This document shows positions 7,590-15,524 of a stretch of DNA of 47,596 nucleotides, piece by piece. Origin of the DNA: Streptomyces silvae (GTDB lineage Bacteria; Actinomycetota; Actinomycetes; Streptomycetales; Streptomycetaceae); the NCBI RefSeq assembly GCF_016745505.1, contig NZ_JAERUC010000144.1, forward strand, positions 1 to 47,596, in the 5' to 3' direction. Under the pieces are notes generated by a model. That model had not been told where the DNA came from. It did no database searches and saw nothing but the letters and a program-made list of their open reading frames with translations. Within the stretch, counting starts at the first letter, position 1, and every line of letters begins with the position of its first letter. A program made the position numbers and the translations under genes.

Positions 7590-9623
7590 ATGACCCTGGG
7601 CAGCGCTGCTCCGCCACCCGGGGTGCCCGGGGCCCGTACGGAGCGGGCTGCCGGTCCGGCACGGAGTGCTTCTCGTTTCGGGCGGGCCTCGCTGGGCGGC
7701 CGGTTGTTCCGCGACCGGACGCCCGGCGGCCCCGTGCCGCGGCTGCTGATGCGGTGGATCCGCGGCCCGCTGCTGCCGGCCGTCCGCCTGTGGCGGCGCA
7801 ATCTGCAGCTCCGCGTCGTGGCGGGCACGCTGCTGATGTCGATCGCGGTGGTTCTCCTGCTCGGATTCGTCGTGATCGGGCAGGTCCGCAACGGGCTGCT
7901 CGAGGCGAAGGGGAAGGCCGCCCAGACACAGGCGGCCGGCGGTTTCGCGGCCGCCCAGACCAACGCGAACGCGCCGCTCGTCCCGGGGGACCAGAGCGAG
8001 GAGGGCGCCGACGGGATGACCGCCAACACCTCCTGGCGCACCGAACTCGTCGACCAGCTCGCCAGCGGCGGCACGAACGCCTTCAACGTGGTGGCGCTCA
8101 GCCCCGACTCCGCCGGGCACGGCACCACCAGCCGGGCCCCGCGCGGGTCCGGCAGCGTGGAGGCGTCCAGCATCCCGCAGAAGCTGCGGGACGACGTGGG
8201 CAACGGCGCGGGTGCCTTCCAGACGTACTCGCTGATCCGGTACTCGTACGGGAAGGACCCGGAGCCCGGTCTCGTCGTGGGCAAGCGGCTCTACGACGTC
8301 GACCACAACCCGTACGAGCTGTACTACCTCTTCCCGCTCACGCAGGAGGAGAAGTCGCTGACCCTGGTCACGACGACGCTGGCCACGGCCGGTCTGTTCG
8401 TGGTCGTGCTCCTGGGGGCCATCGCCTGGTTCGTGGTGCGCCAGGTCGTCACGCCCGTACGGATGGCTGCCGGGATCGCCGAGAGGCTCTCCGCGGGCCG
8501 GCTCCAGGAGCGGATGAAGGTCACCGGTGAGGACGACATCGCGCGCCTCGGCGAGGCCTTCAACAAGATGGCGCAGAACCTTCAGCTGAAGATCCAGCAG
8601 CTGGAGGAGCTCTCCCGCATGCAGCGGCGTTTCGTCTCGGACGTCAGCCATGAGCTGCGCACCCCGCTGACGACCGTGCGGATGGCCGCCGATGTCATCC
8701 ATGAGGCGCGCGTCGACTTCGACCCGGTCACGGCTCGCTCCGCCGAGCTGCTGGGCGACCAGCTCGACCGCTTCGAGTCGCTCCTGTCCGACCTGCTGGA
8801 GATCAGCAGGTTCGACGCGGGGGCCGCTGCCCTGGAGGCGGAGCCGATAGACCTGCGCACGGTCGTGCGGCGGGTGATCGGTGGCGCCGAGCCGCTGGCG
8901 GAGCGCAAGGGCACGCGGATCCGGGTGGTCGGTGACGAACAGCCCGTGGTCGCGGAGGCCGACGCCCGCCGTGTCGAGCGGGTCCTGCGCAATCTCGTCG
9001 TCAACGCCGTCGAGCACGGCGAGGGCAGGGACGTGATCGTGCGGATGGGTGTCGCGCAGGGTGCCGTGGCCGTCGCGGTCAGGGACTACGGCGTGGGGCT
9101 CAAGCCGGGCGAGGCGACCCGGGTCTTCAACCGCTTCTGGCGGGCGGATCCGGCGCGGGCCCGCACCACCGGCGGTACCGGGCTCGGGCTGTCGATCGCC
9201 GTCGAGGACGCGCGGCTGCACGGGGGCTGGCTGCAGGCATGGGGCGAGCCCGGTGGTGGTTCGCAGTTCCGGCTGACCCTGCCGCGTACGGCGGACGAGC
9301 CGCTGCGCGGTTCGCCGATACCGCTGGAGCCGGAGGACTCCCGGCGTAACCGGGAGGACCGTGAGCGTGCGGAGGCGGCGCCGGCGGTGAGCGATCACCG
9401 GCTGATGTCCGTACCGAGCCAGACCGGTTCCACGGTGCGTTCGCAGCAGGCCGGGCCGGCGCACGGGTCCGGGGCGTCGCGTACGACGGCGTCGGTCGAT
9501 CCGGCGGCCCTGCCGGGCAGTGGAGCACGCGTGGTGTCGCGTCCGGCCGGGGAACGGCCGGGCGGGGGCGCCGACCCAGAGACGCTGGACCGGGAGCAGG
9601 AGGACACGACTCGTGGACACTGA
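7590..9623 (+). CDS. mtrB: Sensor histidine kinase MtrB
   Basis: A 677-residue membrane histidine kinase. A first transmembrane helix (about residues 75-95) and a second (about 260-285) flank an extracellular sensor domain. HAMP, HisKA and HATPase domains follow. The phosphorylated histidine is His354 in SHELRTPL, the N-box asparagine is near residue 472 (NLVVNAVEHG), and the G-box reads DYGVGLKPG. The last 120 residues are a charged, probably disordered tail. The start at 7590 lies one base after the mtrA stop; a start 10 codons upstream inside mtrA is possible. Its 3' end overlaps lpqB by 11 bases, which indicates coupling. Confidence 0.96.
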   Translation: MTLGSAAPPPGVPGARTERAAGPARSASRFGRASLGGRLFRDRTPGGPVPRLLMRWIRGPLLPAVRLWRRNLQLRVVAGTLLMSIAVVLLLGFVVIGQVRNGLLEAKGKAAQTQAAGGFAAAQTNANAPLVPGDQSEEGADGMTANTSWRTELVDQLASGGTNAFNVVALSPDSAGHGTTSRAPRGSGSVEASSIPQKLRDDVGNGAGAFQTYSLIRYSYGKDPEPGLVVGKRLYDVDHNPYELYYLFPLTQEEKSLTLVTTTLATAGLFVVVLLGAIAWFVVRQVVTPVRMAAGIAERLSAGRLQERMKVTGEDDIARLGEAFNKMAQNLQLKIQQLEELSRMQRRFVSDVSHELRTPLTTVRMAADVIHEARVDFDPVTARSAELLGDQLDRFESLLSDLLEISRFDAGAAALEAEPIDLRTVVRRVIGGAEPLAERKGTRIRVVGDEQPVVAEADARRVERVLRNLVVNAVEHGEGRDVIVRMGVAQGAVAVAVRDYGVGLKPGEATRVFNRFWRADPARARTTGGTGLGLSIAVEDARLHGGWLQAWGEPGGGSQFRLTLPRTADEPLRGSPIPLEPEDSRRNREDRERAEAAPAVSDHRLMSVPSQTGSTVRSQQAGPAHGSGASRTTASVDPAALPGSGARVVSRPAGERPGGGADPETLDREQEDTTRGH

Positions 9624-11472
9624 CCGCCGTCGGGGCGGCCGCGCGGTGCGGTTGTCGGTGCTGCTCGGGTGCGGCGTCATGGTGCTCGCCGGGTGCGGAG
9701 CGATGCCGGTCACCGGGGACGTGAAGGCGGTCGACGCCTCGCAGCCGGGCGACTCCCAGGTCCAGGTGTACGCCGTCCCTCCGAGGGAGGGGGCCACGCC
9801 CATGGAGGTCGTGGACGGCTTCCTGGAGTCGATGACCAGTGACGACCCCGACTTCCGGACGACCCGCCAGTACCTGACGGCGGAGGCCGGCGAGAGCTGG
9901 CAGCCGGGCGAGGGCATCACGGTGCTCGCCAAGGCGCCGAGCCGCAACGGGCCCACGATCCATGACAAGGAACGCCGGAACACCGAGACCACCTACGCGC
10001 TGACCGGCGAACAGGTGGCGGCGGTCGACGCGCAGAGTTCGTACCGGCCGCTCGCCCCCTCGGAGTACGACCAGATGCTGCACCTGGTCCGGCAGAAGGG
10101 CGCGGACGGCAAGCAGGAGTGGCGCATCGACATCGTCCCGGACGGCCTGGTGCTCGGGCAGTCCGACTTCAAGCGCCTCTACCGGTCCGTGAACAAGTAC
10201 TACTTCGCCGCCGGGCTGACGGACGAGTCGGCGGCGCTGGTCGCCGATCCCGTCTACGTGCGCAACCGTACGGATCCGGTCACGCGGATGGACACGGCCA
10301 CCCAGACGGTGCGGACGCTGCTGGAAGGCCCTTCGAACTGGCTGCGGCCTGTGGTCGATTCGCGCTTCCCCGAGGGGACGGCGCTGAAGAGCGGGGTGAC
10401 CTCGCTGACGACGGACGACCAGAACGTCCTGAAGGTGCCGCTCAACAAGAAGGCCGACGGGGCCGGGCAGGGGGCCTGCCGGATGATGGCGGCCCAGGTG
10501 CTCTTCACGCTGCGGGATCTGACGTCCGCGCGGGTCGGGCAGGTGGAGCTGCAGGGTGACCGCGGCCCGCTGTGCTCGCTCAGCGCCGACGAGGCGACGG
10601 ACTTCGCCTCGGACCATGGTTCCGGCGAACCCGACAGCCAGTACTTCGTGGACGACAAGGGGCATGTCCAGCGCATCCCCGGGAGCACCAAGGGCGGTGG
10701 GGATCCGGAGCCGGTGATCGGTCCGCTGGGCAGCGGGACGGTGGCCATGAGCGCCGTGGGTGTGGCCAGGGACGAGGAGCAGGCCGCCGCGGTCTCGGAG
10801 AATCAGCAGGATCTCTACGTGTCCTCCCTGACCGAGGAGAGCGAGCCGGCGGCCCCTGTGGTGTCCAGCACCGCGAAGAAGGCCGCGGACCGTCTGTCGG
10901 CGCCGAGCTGGGACGGCCGGGGCGATCTGTGGGTCGCCGACCGTGATCCGGCGGATCCCAGGCTGCTGCGTCTGGCCGGAGGTGCCGGAGAACCGCAGGA
11001 GGTCGCGGTGCCCGGCCTGAACGGCGGGCGGATCGAGGCGCTGCGGATGTCCTCCGACGGGGTGCGGATCGCCCTGCGGGTGTCGAAGGACGGGCACACG
11101 ACGCTGCACATCGGCCGGGTCGAGCGGCACGGTTCGGGAGACGCCGAGCAGGTCTCGGTGGAGGACCTGCGCCAGGCCGCGCCCCAGCTGGCGGAGGTGA
11201 CGGCGGTTTCCTGGTCCGGGCGCAGCCGTCTCGTGGTGGTCGGCAAGGAGGAGGGCGGCGTGCAGCAGGTGCGTTACGTCCAGGCCGACGGATCCACGTC
11301 GTCCTCGGGGGTCCTGCCGGGGGTGAACCAGGTGACGGCCGTGGCCGCTGCCGACGACGACCAGCTTCCGCTGATGGCGGACACCGAGAGCGACGGGATA
11401 GTGAAGCTGTCGCCCGGCGACAACTGGCAGACGGTTCTCAAGGAGGGCTCCTCGCTGGTCTATCCGGGCTGA
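9613..11472 (+). CDS. lpqB: Lipoprotein LpqB, MtrAB partner
   Basis: A 619-residue secreted lipoprotein. The GTG start lies inside the end of mtrB and has AGGAGG about nine bases upstream. A short signal peptide ends in the lipobox LAGC with Cys28. A GerMN-type domain and a C-terminal beta-propeller-like region follow. In actinobacteria LpqB binds the extracellular part of MtrB and modulates its signalling. It forms an operon with mtrA and mtrB. Confidence 0.95.
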   Translation: MDTDRRRGGRAVRLSVLLGCGVMVLAGCGAMPVTGDVKAVDASQPGDSQVQVYAVPPREGATPMEVVDGFLESMTSDDPDFRTTRQYLTAEAGESWQPGEGITVLAKAPSRNGPTIHDKERRNTETTYALTGEQVAAVDAQSSYRPLAPSEYDQMLHLVRQKGADGKQEWRIDIVPDGLVLGQSDFKRLYRSVNKYYFAAGLTDESAALVADPVYVRNRTDPVTRMDTATQTVRTLLEGPSNWLRPVVDSRFPEGTALKSGVTSLTTDDQNVLKVPLNKKADGAGQGACRMMAAQVLFTLRDLTSARVGQVELQGDRGPLCSLSADEATDFASDHGSGEPDSQYFVDDKGHVQRIPGSTKGGGDPEPVIGPLGSGTVAMSAVGVARDEEQAAAVSENQQDLYVSSLTEESEPAAPVVSSTAKKAADRLSAPSWDGRGDLWVADRDPADPRLLRLAGGAGEPQEVAVPGLNGGRIEALRMSSDGVRIALRVSKDGHTTLHIGRVERHGSGDAEQVSVEDLRQAAPQLAEVTAVSWSGRSRLVVVGKEEGGVQQVRYVQADGSTSSSGVLPGVNQVTAVAAADDDQLPLMADTESDGIVKLSPGDNWQTVLKEGSSLVYPG

Positions 11473-11500
11473 CCAGCCCGGCGGTGCGGGCGTGCCCCGG

Positions 11501-11522
11501 TTGTCCACAGGGGTTTTCCACA
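11501..11522 (+). promoter_or_regulatory. Two adjacent DnaA boxes
   Basis: The sequence holds TTGTCCACA (11501-11509), a perfect match to the Streptomyces DnaA-box consensus, and TTTTCCACA (11514-11522), one mismatch away. They are in the same orientation and separated by four G residues. They lie 28 bases after the lpqB stop and 40 bases before comFC. This is not an origin region: only two boxes are present and dnaA/dnaN are absent. A regulatory or DnaA-titration role is inferred. Confidence 0.6.
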
Positions 11523-11561
11523 GGGGTGGCGAGGACCTGACGGCCCGGTCACAGTGGGACT

Positions 11562-12347
11562 GTGCGCGGCTGGTGGCAGGAGATCGCCGGACTGGTGCTG
11601 CCCGTGGCCTGTGCCGGCTGCGGCAGGCCGCGGACCGAGCTGTGCGAGGAGTGTGCCGCCGGGGCGGCGGCCGGGCCGCGCCGGGTGAGGCCCGCGCCCG
11701 AGCCCGCGGGGCTCCCGGTGGTCCACGCGGCGGCGCCGTACGAGAACGCCGTACGGGCGATGCTGCTGGCCCACAAGGAGCGAGGGGCACTCGGCCTCGC
11801 AGGAGTGCTCGGCGGGGCGCTGGCGGCCGCTGTACGGGCCGGAGCGGGGCATCCGGGCGAGCGGGGCCCCCTGCTGCTGGTCCCCGTGCCGTCCACGCGG
11901 CGGGCCACGGCCGTGCGCGGTCATGATCCGGTGCGCAGGATCGCGGCCGCCGCCGCGGCCGAGCTGCGGCGCGGCGGGACGTCGGCCCGGGCGCTCGCCG
12001 TGCTGCGGCAGCGGCGTGCGGTGGCCGACCAGGCGGGGCTGGGGGCCCGGGAGCGGCAGGCGAATCTGGCGGGTGCGCTCGTCGTCGCGGACGGCGGCCG
12101 GAGGCTGCTCGACGGAGGCCGGGTGGTGCTGGTGGACGACCTGCTGACGACGGGGGCGTCGCTGGCGGAGGCGGCCCGCGCGGTCCGTGAGGTCGCTGAG
12201 GTCGGTGCGGGCCGTGCGGCCCGTGCCACGAGTGACACCTCGGCCGGTACGGGGGGCGCGGACGATACGGGCGAGGGCGCGCCGGACGGGCTGCGCGCTG
12301 CGGTTGTCGCAGCTTCTCCGTCTGCCTTCGAAATAAACCGGAACTGA
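11562..12347 (+). CDS. ComFC-type phosphoribosyltransferase
   Basis: A 261-residue protein of the ComF/GntX family, starting at GTG. An N-terminal zinc-ribbon-like set of cysteines (Cys17, Cys20, Cys28, Cys31) precedes a type I phosphoribosyltransferase fold whose PRPP-binding loop is VVLVDDLLTTGASL. In naturally competent bacteria ComFC helps DNA uptake; the role in actinobacteria is not settled. The mycobacterial equivalent, Rv3242c, occupies the same place between lpqB and the hibernation factor. The stretch between the PRPP loop and the C-terminus is longer and more repetitive (Ala/Gly/Thr) than usual. Confidence 0.88.
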   Translation: MRGWWQEIAGLVLPVACAGCGRPRTELCEECAAGAAAGPRRVRPAPEPAGLPVVHAAAPYENAVRAMLLAHKERGALGLAGVLGGALAAAVRAGAGHPGERGPLLLVPVPSTRRATAVRGHDPVRRIAAAAAAELRRGGTSARALAVLRQRRAVADQAGLGARERQANLAGALVVADGGRRLLDGGRVVLVDDLLTTGASLAEAARAVREVAEVGAGRAARATSDTSAGTGGADDTGEGAPDGLRAAVVAASPSAFEINRN

Positions 12348-12357
12348 CAGATAACTT

Positions 12358-12384
12358 GCATCGTTGCAGGTAGTGAGTGGGTAA
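12358..12384 (+). promoter_or_regulatory. Sigma-B-like promoter candidate for hpf
   Basis: GCATC, a 16-base spacer and GGGTAA fit the general GNNTN-N14-16-GGGTA pattern remembered for Streptomyces sigma-B promoters, except for the final base. Stationary-phase or stress control would suit a ribosome hibernation factor. It would leave a leader of nearly 290 bases. The match is short and could be chance. Confidence 0.25.
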
Positions 12385-12595
12385 AGGGCCCCGATCGGAG
12401 GTACGCGTGAGTAGCGGGTGCCGACACGGTGGTGGGCAGGCTATGTTCGGTTGTGAGGGACGGTGAATTCCGTACCTCCGTGAATGCGCCACCAGGTTTC
12501 GGGCAGGTAACTCACCGGTACGCCAGAAGCATGGAAATCGGTGGGGTGGAGTCCCTGCCGATGGGGGAGGAGGAGGTGACAGCCACCGAGTCCGC

Positions 12596-12673
12596 GGCTC
12601 CGGCGATCACCGGAGCCTGGTGCAAAAGGGAGATGCTCCGCCGCCGAAGCGGAGCGATCCGGGAACGGAGTTC
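12596..12673 (+). promoter_or_regulatory. Structured 5' leader of hpf
   Basis: Three hairpins in a row precede the start codon. The first is an 8-bp perfect stem GGCTCCGG/CCGGAGCC with a 6-base loop. The second is a 7-bp stem GCTCCGC/GCGGAGC with a 7-base loop. The third is a 4-bp stem GAAC/GTTC whose loop and 3' arm contain the GGAG ribosome-binding site. This layout could modulate hpf translation; that role is inferred only. Confidence 0.45.
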
Positions 12674-12676
12674 TGC

Positions 12677-13366
12677 GTGGACATCGTCGTCAAGGGCCGC
12701 AAGACCGAGGTACCCGAGCGGTTCCGCAAGCACGTGGCCGAGAAGCTGAAGCTGGACAAGATCCAGAAGTTCGACGGCAAGGTGATCAGCCTCGACGTCG
12801 AGGTGTCCAAGGAGCCCAATCCCCGTCAGGCCGACCGTGCGGCAAGGGTGGAGATCACGCTCCGCTCGCGTGGGCCGGTCATCCGGGCGGAAGCGGCAGC
12901 AGGCGACCCGTACGCAGCGCTTGACCTGGCCACGGACAAGCTGGACACACAGCTGCGCAAGGAGCACGACAAGCGCTACAGCAGGCGGGGCAACGGCCGG
13001 CTGTCCGCAGCCACGGTGGGCGAGGTCGTGCCGGACGCCGCCTCGTTCAACGGGGACGGTGAACTGATCCCCACCGAGCCGGAGCCGTCCGTGCCCACCA
13101 CCAGGATCGGTTCGCTCGAGGTACAGGGCGAAGGACCGCTCGTGGTGCGCGAGAAGACGCACGTCGCTGCGCCGATGACACTCGACCAGGCGCTCTACGA
13201 GATGGAGCTGGTCGGGCACGACTTCTACCTGTTCGTCGACTCCGAGACCAAGGAGCCCAGCGTCGTCTATCGGCGGCATGCCTATGACTACGGTGTCATT
13301 CACCTGAGGACCGACCCGCTGGCCTCCGACGAGGCGGGCGGCGCGGGCGGTGCGCTCGGCGGCTGA
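12677..13366 (+). CDS. hpf: Long-form ribosome hibernation promoting factor
   Basis: A 229-residue protein of the HPF/RaiA family. The GTG start has GGAG six bases upstream; the protein begins VDIVVKGRKTEVPERFRKHV as expected. The N-terminal domain (about residues 1-110) binds the 30S decoding region. The C-terminal domain (about 165-225, with GHDFYLFVDSETKEPSVVYRRH) dimerises ribosomes into 100S particles. The long form has both domains and works without RMF. It lies between comFC and the response regulator, as Rv3241c does beside comFC in mycobacteria, and is followed by a strong hairpin terminator. Confidence 0.95.
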   Translation: MDIVVKGRKTEVPERFRKHVAEKLKLDKIQKFDGKVISLDVEVSKEPNPRQADRAARVEITLRSRGPVIRAEAAAGDPYAALDLATDKLDTQLRKEHDKRYSRRGNGRLSAATVGEVVPDAASFNGDGELIPTEPEPSVPTTRIGSLEVQGEGPLVVREKTHVAAPMTLDQALYEMELVGHDFYLFVDSETKEPSVVYRRHAYDYGVIHLRTDPLASDEAGGAGGALGG

Positions 13367-13386
13367 CACCATCGCTCACAGCCGAT

Positions 13387-13432
13387 ACGCGGTGCCCCTG
13401 GAAGCGTCAGCGCGCTCCCAGGGGCACCGCGT
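13387..13432 (+). terminator. Hairpin terminator after hpf
   Basis: A perfect 15-bp stem (13387-13401 with 13418-13432, 16-base loop) lies 20 bases after the hpf stop. There is no T-run, as is common for Streptomyces terminators. Confidence 0.7.
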
Positions 13433-13491
13433 GCGACCGCGGGGGCACCGCTTCGGCGGCCAGGCATGAAATCATGGCGCCCCAGGCCAAT

Positions 13492-13508
13492 CAGTGCTCT
13501 GTGCACTG
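13492..13508. promoter_or_regulatory. Inverted repeat upstream of the response regulator
   Basis: CAGTGC-TCTGT-GCACTG is a perfect 6-bp inverted repeat with a 5-base spacer, 52 bases before the start codon. It could be an operator or a small hairpin. It is short enough to be chance. Confidence 0.25.
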
Positions 13509-13560
13509 CCGTTGGCGGACAGCCTGTGACCTCAGGCAGTGGCCTTCAGGGGGAGGAACG

Positions 13561-14313
13561 ATGGCGGACACCTTCGGGCCCGTACGCGGGACGAACGATG
13601 CCGACAGCGCTGCCGGTGCGGATTCCGTTGCGGATGACGGCAGTTCCCGCAAGGAACCGATCAGGGTTCTCGTGGTGGACGACCACGCGCTCTTCCGCCG
13701 GGGCCTGGAGATCGTCCTCGCGCAGGAGGAGGACATCCAGGTCGTCGGAGAGGCGGGGGACGGGGCGGAGGCGGTCGACAAGGCGGCGGATCTGCTGCCC
13801 GACATCGTGCTGATGGATGTGAGGATGCCCAAGCGCGGTGGCATCGAAGCCTGCACCTCCATCAAGGAGGTGGCCCCCAGCGCGAAGATCATCATGCTGA
13901 CGATCAGCGACGAGGAGGCCGACCTCTACGAGGCGATCAAGGCGGGCGCCACCGGCTATCTGCTCAAGGAGATCTCGACCGACGAGGTGGCCACGGCCAT
14001 TCGCGCGGTGGCGGACGGCCAGTCCCAGATCAGCCCGTCGATGGCGTCGAAACTGCTCACCGAGTTCAAGTCGATGATCCAGCGCACCGACGAGCGCCGG
14101 CTCGTTCCCGCGCCGCGGCTGACCGAGCGTGAGCTGGAAGTGCTCAAACTCGTCGCCACGGGCATGAACAACCGCGATATCGCCAAGGAATTGTTCATTT
14201 CCGAGAACACGGTCAAGAACCACGTCCGCAATATTCTGGAGAAGCTCCAGCTGCACTCCCGGATGGAAGCCGTGGTCTATGCCATGCGGGAGAAGATCCT
14301 CGAGATCAGGTAG
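13561..14313 (+). CDS. Orphan NarL/LuxR-type response regulator
   Basis: A 250-residue response regulator. The ATG has GGGGGAGG five bases upstream. After a 35-residue tail, the receiver domain shows VVDDH, the phospho-acceptor Asp86 in DIVLMDVRMP and the conserved lysine in YLLKEI. The LuxR/NarL helix-turn-helix (LTERELEVLKLVATGMNNRDIAKEL region) occupies roughly residues 180-250. No histidine kinase gene is adjacent, so it is an orphan. From memory it corresponds to the S. coelicolor regulator near SCO3008, sometimes called OrrA; that name should be checked. Its 3' end overlaps the convergent gene by 8 bases. Confidence 0.92.
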   Translation: MADTFGPVRGTNDADSAAGADSVADDGSSRKEPIRVLVVDDHALFRRGLEIVLAQEEDIQVVGEAGDGAEAVDKAADLLPDIVLMDVRMPKRGGIEACTSIKEVAPSAKIIMLTISDEEADLYEAIKAGATGYLLKEISTDEVATAIRAVADGQSQISPSMASKLLTEFKSMIQRTDERRLVPAPRLTERELEVLKLVATGMNNRDIAKELFISENTVKNHVRNILEKLQLHSRMEAVVYAMREKILEIR

Positions 14314-15514
14314 CGGACGGGCGCACGGCGTCCGGTGCCTGCCGAAGGGCCCGGGCGGTCTCCGCCATGAGCGGCTCGCGCAGCTCCGGTGCGTCGACAC
14401 GCTCCAGCCGTACGTCCGTGCAGCCGACCCAGGACGCCGCCTCCACGAGGGCCTCCGCCATGGGCGCCACGGACTTCGCGCCGTCCAGGGACACCTGGCG
14501 GGCGACCAGCGTGGTCCCCTCCCTGGCCGGGTCGACCCGGCCCTGCAGTCTGCCGCCCGCCAGCAGCGGCATCGCGAAGTAGCCGTGGATCCGCTTGGCC
14601 CGGGGGACGTACGCCTCCAGGCGGTGGGTGAAGGTGAAGATCCGCTCCGTGCGCGCCCGCTCCCAGATCAGTGAGTCGAACGGCGACAGCAACGTCGTAC
14701 GGTGCCGTCCGCGCGGCTCCGAGGCGAGGGCGTCGGGGTGGGCCCAGGCGGGCTTGGCCCAGCCCCGCACCGACACCGGGACCAGCCCGGAGTCCGCCAC
14801 GACGGAGTCGAACTGCTCGGCCTTGATCCGGTGGTAGTCGGCGATGTCCGTCCGGGTGCCCACGCCCAGCGACTGCCCCGCCAGGGCCACCAGCCTGCGC
14901 AGGCACTCCTTGTCGTCCAGGTCGTCGTGGAGCACGGCGGCCGGGATCGCCCGCTCGGCCAGGTCGTAGACCCGCTTCCAGCCGCGCCGCTCGGTGCACA
15001 CCACCTCGCCGTACATCAGGGCCCGCTCGACGGCGACCTTGGACGCCGACCAGTCCCACCACTCCCCGCCGTTCTTCGCGCCGCCGAGCTCCGTCGCCGT
15101 GAGCGGGCCCTCGGCGCGCAGCTGGTCGATCACCTTCGCGTACGCCCCGTCGGGCAGGTCGTGGTTCCAGTGCGGCCTGGCGCGGTAGGCGCGGCGGCGG
15201 AACGCGAAGTGCGGCCACTCCTCGACCGGCAGGATGCAGGCGGCGTGCGACCAGTACTCGAAGGAGCGGCCGCCCGACCAGTAGGCCTCGTCGACCGCGC
15301 GCCGGCCCAGCGCGCCGAGACGCGCGTACGGCACGAGCTCGTGGGACCTGGCCAGGACCGAGATGGTGTCGAGCTGGACGGCTCCGAGACGGCGCAGCAC
15401 TCCGGGGACCCCGCCCCGGCGGTCCGGGGCGCCCAGGAGGCCCTGGGCGCGCAGCGCGATACGGCGCGCCTGGTCGGCGGAGAGTTCCAGCACGGGCGGA
15501 GGCACAGACGTCAT
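14306..15514 (-). CDS. YcaQ-like (AlkX/AlkZ superfamily) DNA glycosylase
   Basis: A 402-residue protein of the HTH_42 winged-helix superfamily. Members of the YcaQ branch unhook alkylated interstrand crosslinks. Residues 47-49 read Gln-Leu-Asp (AVQLDTI), matching the Q-hydrophobic-D catalytic motif of that branch rather than the QxQ of AlkZ. Other family landmarks are LARSHELVPYARLG, YWSHAACILP and LLSPFDSLIW. The start MTSVPPPVLEL was chosen; upstream sequence lacks natural composition. It follows the GNAT gene by 10 bases on the same strand, so they form an operon, and it overlaps the end of the response regulator gene. Confidence 0.88.
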   Translation of the reverse strand: MTSVPPPVLELSADQARRIALRAQGLLGAPDRRGGVPGVLRRLGAVQLDTISVLARSHELVPYARLGALGRRAVDEAYWSGGRSFEYWSHAACILPVEEWPHFAFRRRAYRARPHWNHDLPDGAYAKVIDQLRAEGPLTATELGGAKNGGEWWDWSASKVAVERALMYGEVVCTERRGWKRVYDLAERAIPAAVLHDDLDDKECLRRLVALAGQSLGVGTRTDIADYHRIKAEQFDSVVADSGLVPVSVRGWAKPAWAHPDALASEPRGRHRTTLLSPFDSLIWERARTERIFTFTHRLEAYVPRAKRIHGYFAMPLLAGGRLQGRVDPAREGTTLVARQVSLDGAKSVAPMAEALVEAASWVGCTDVRLERVDAPELREPLMAETARALRQAPDAVRPSAT

Positions 15515-15524
15515 GCGTCGAACC

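Larger units (their letters stand above)
12348..12676 (+). other. 329-base leader and promoter region of hpf
   Basis: No convincing gene lies here. From left to right it holds a weak sigma-B-like promoter match (12358-12384), a direct repeat GGTAAC-N5-GGTACG (12506-12522), a purine-rich run (12563-12576), two strong hairpins (12596-12617 and 12635-12655), and a small GAAC/GTTC hairpin enclosing the hpf ribosome-binding site (12663-12673). A short reading frame running through the hpf start looks like chance. Confidence 0.5.

Noticed and set aside
11501..11522. Replication origin
   Set aside because: Only two DnaA boxes, no dnaA or dnaN nearby, and no box cluster as in Streptomyces oriC.
12429..12749. 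106-codon frame overlapping the hpf start
   Set aside because: Its sequence inside hpf is Arg/Ser-rich frame-shifted hpf. The purine run before it abuts the internal GTG with no spacing, so a real gene is unlikely.
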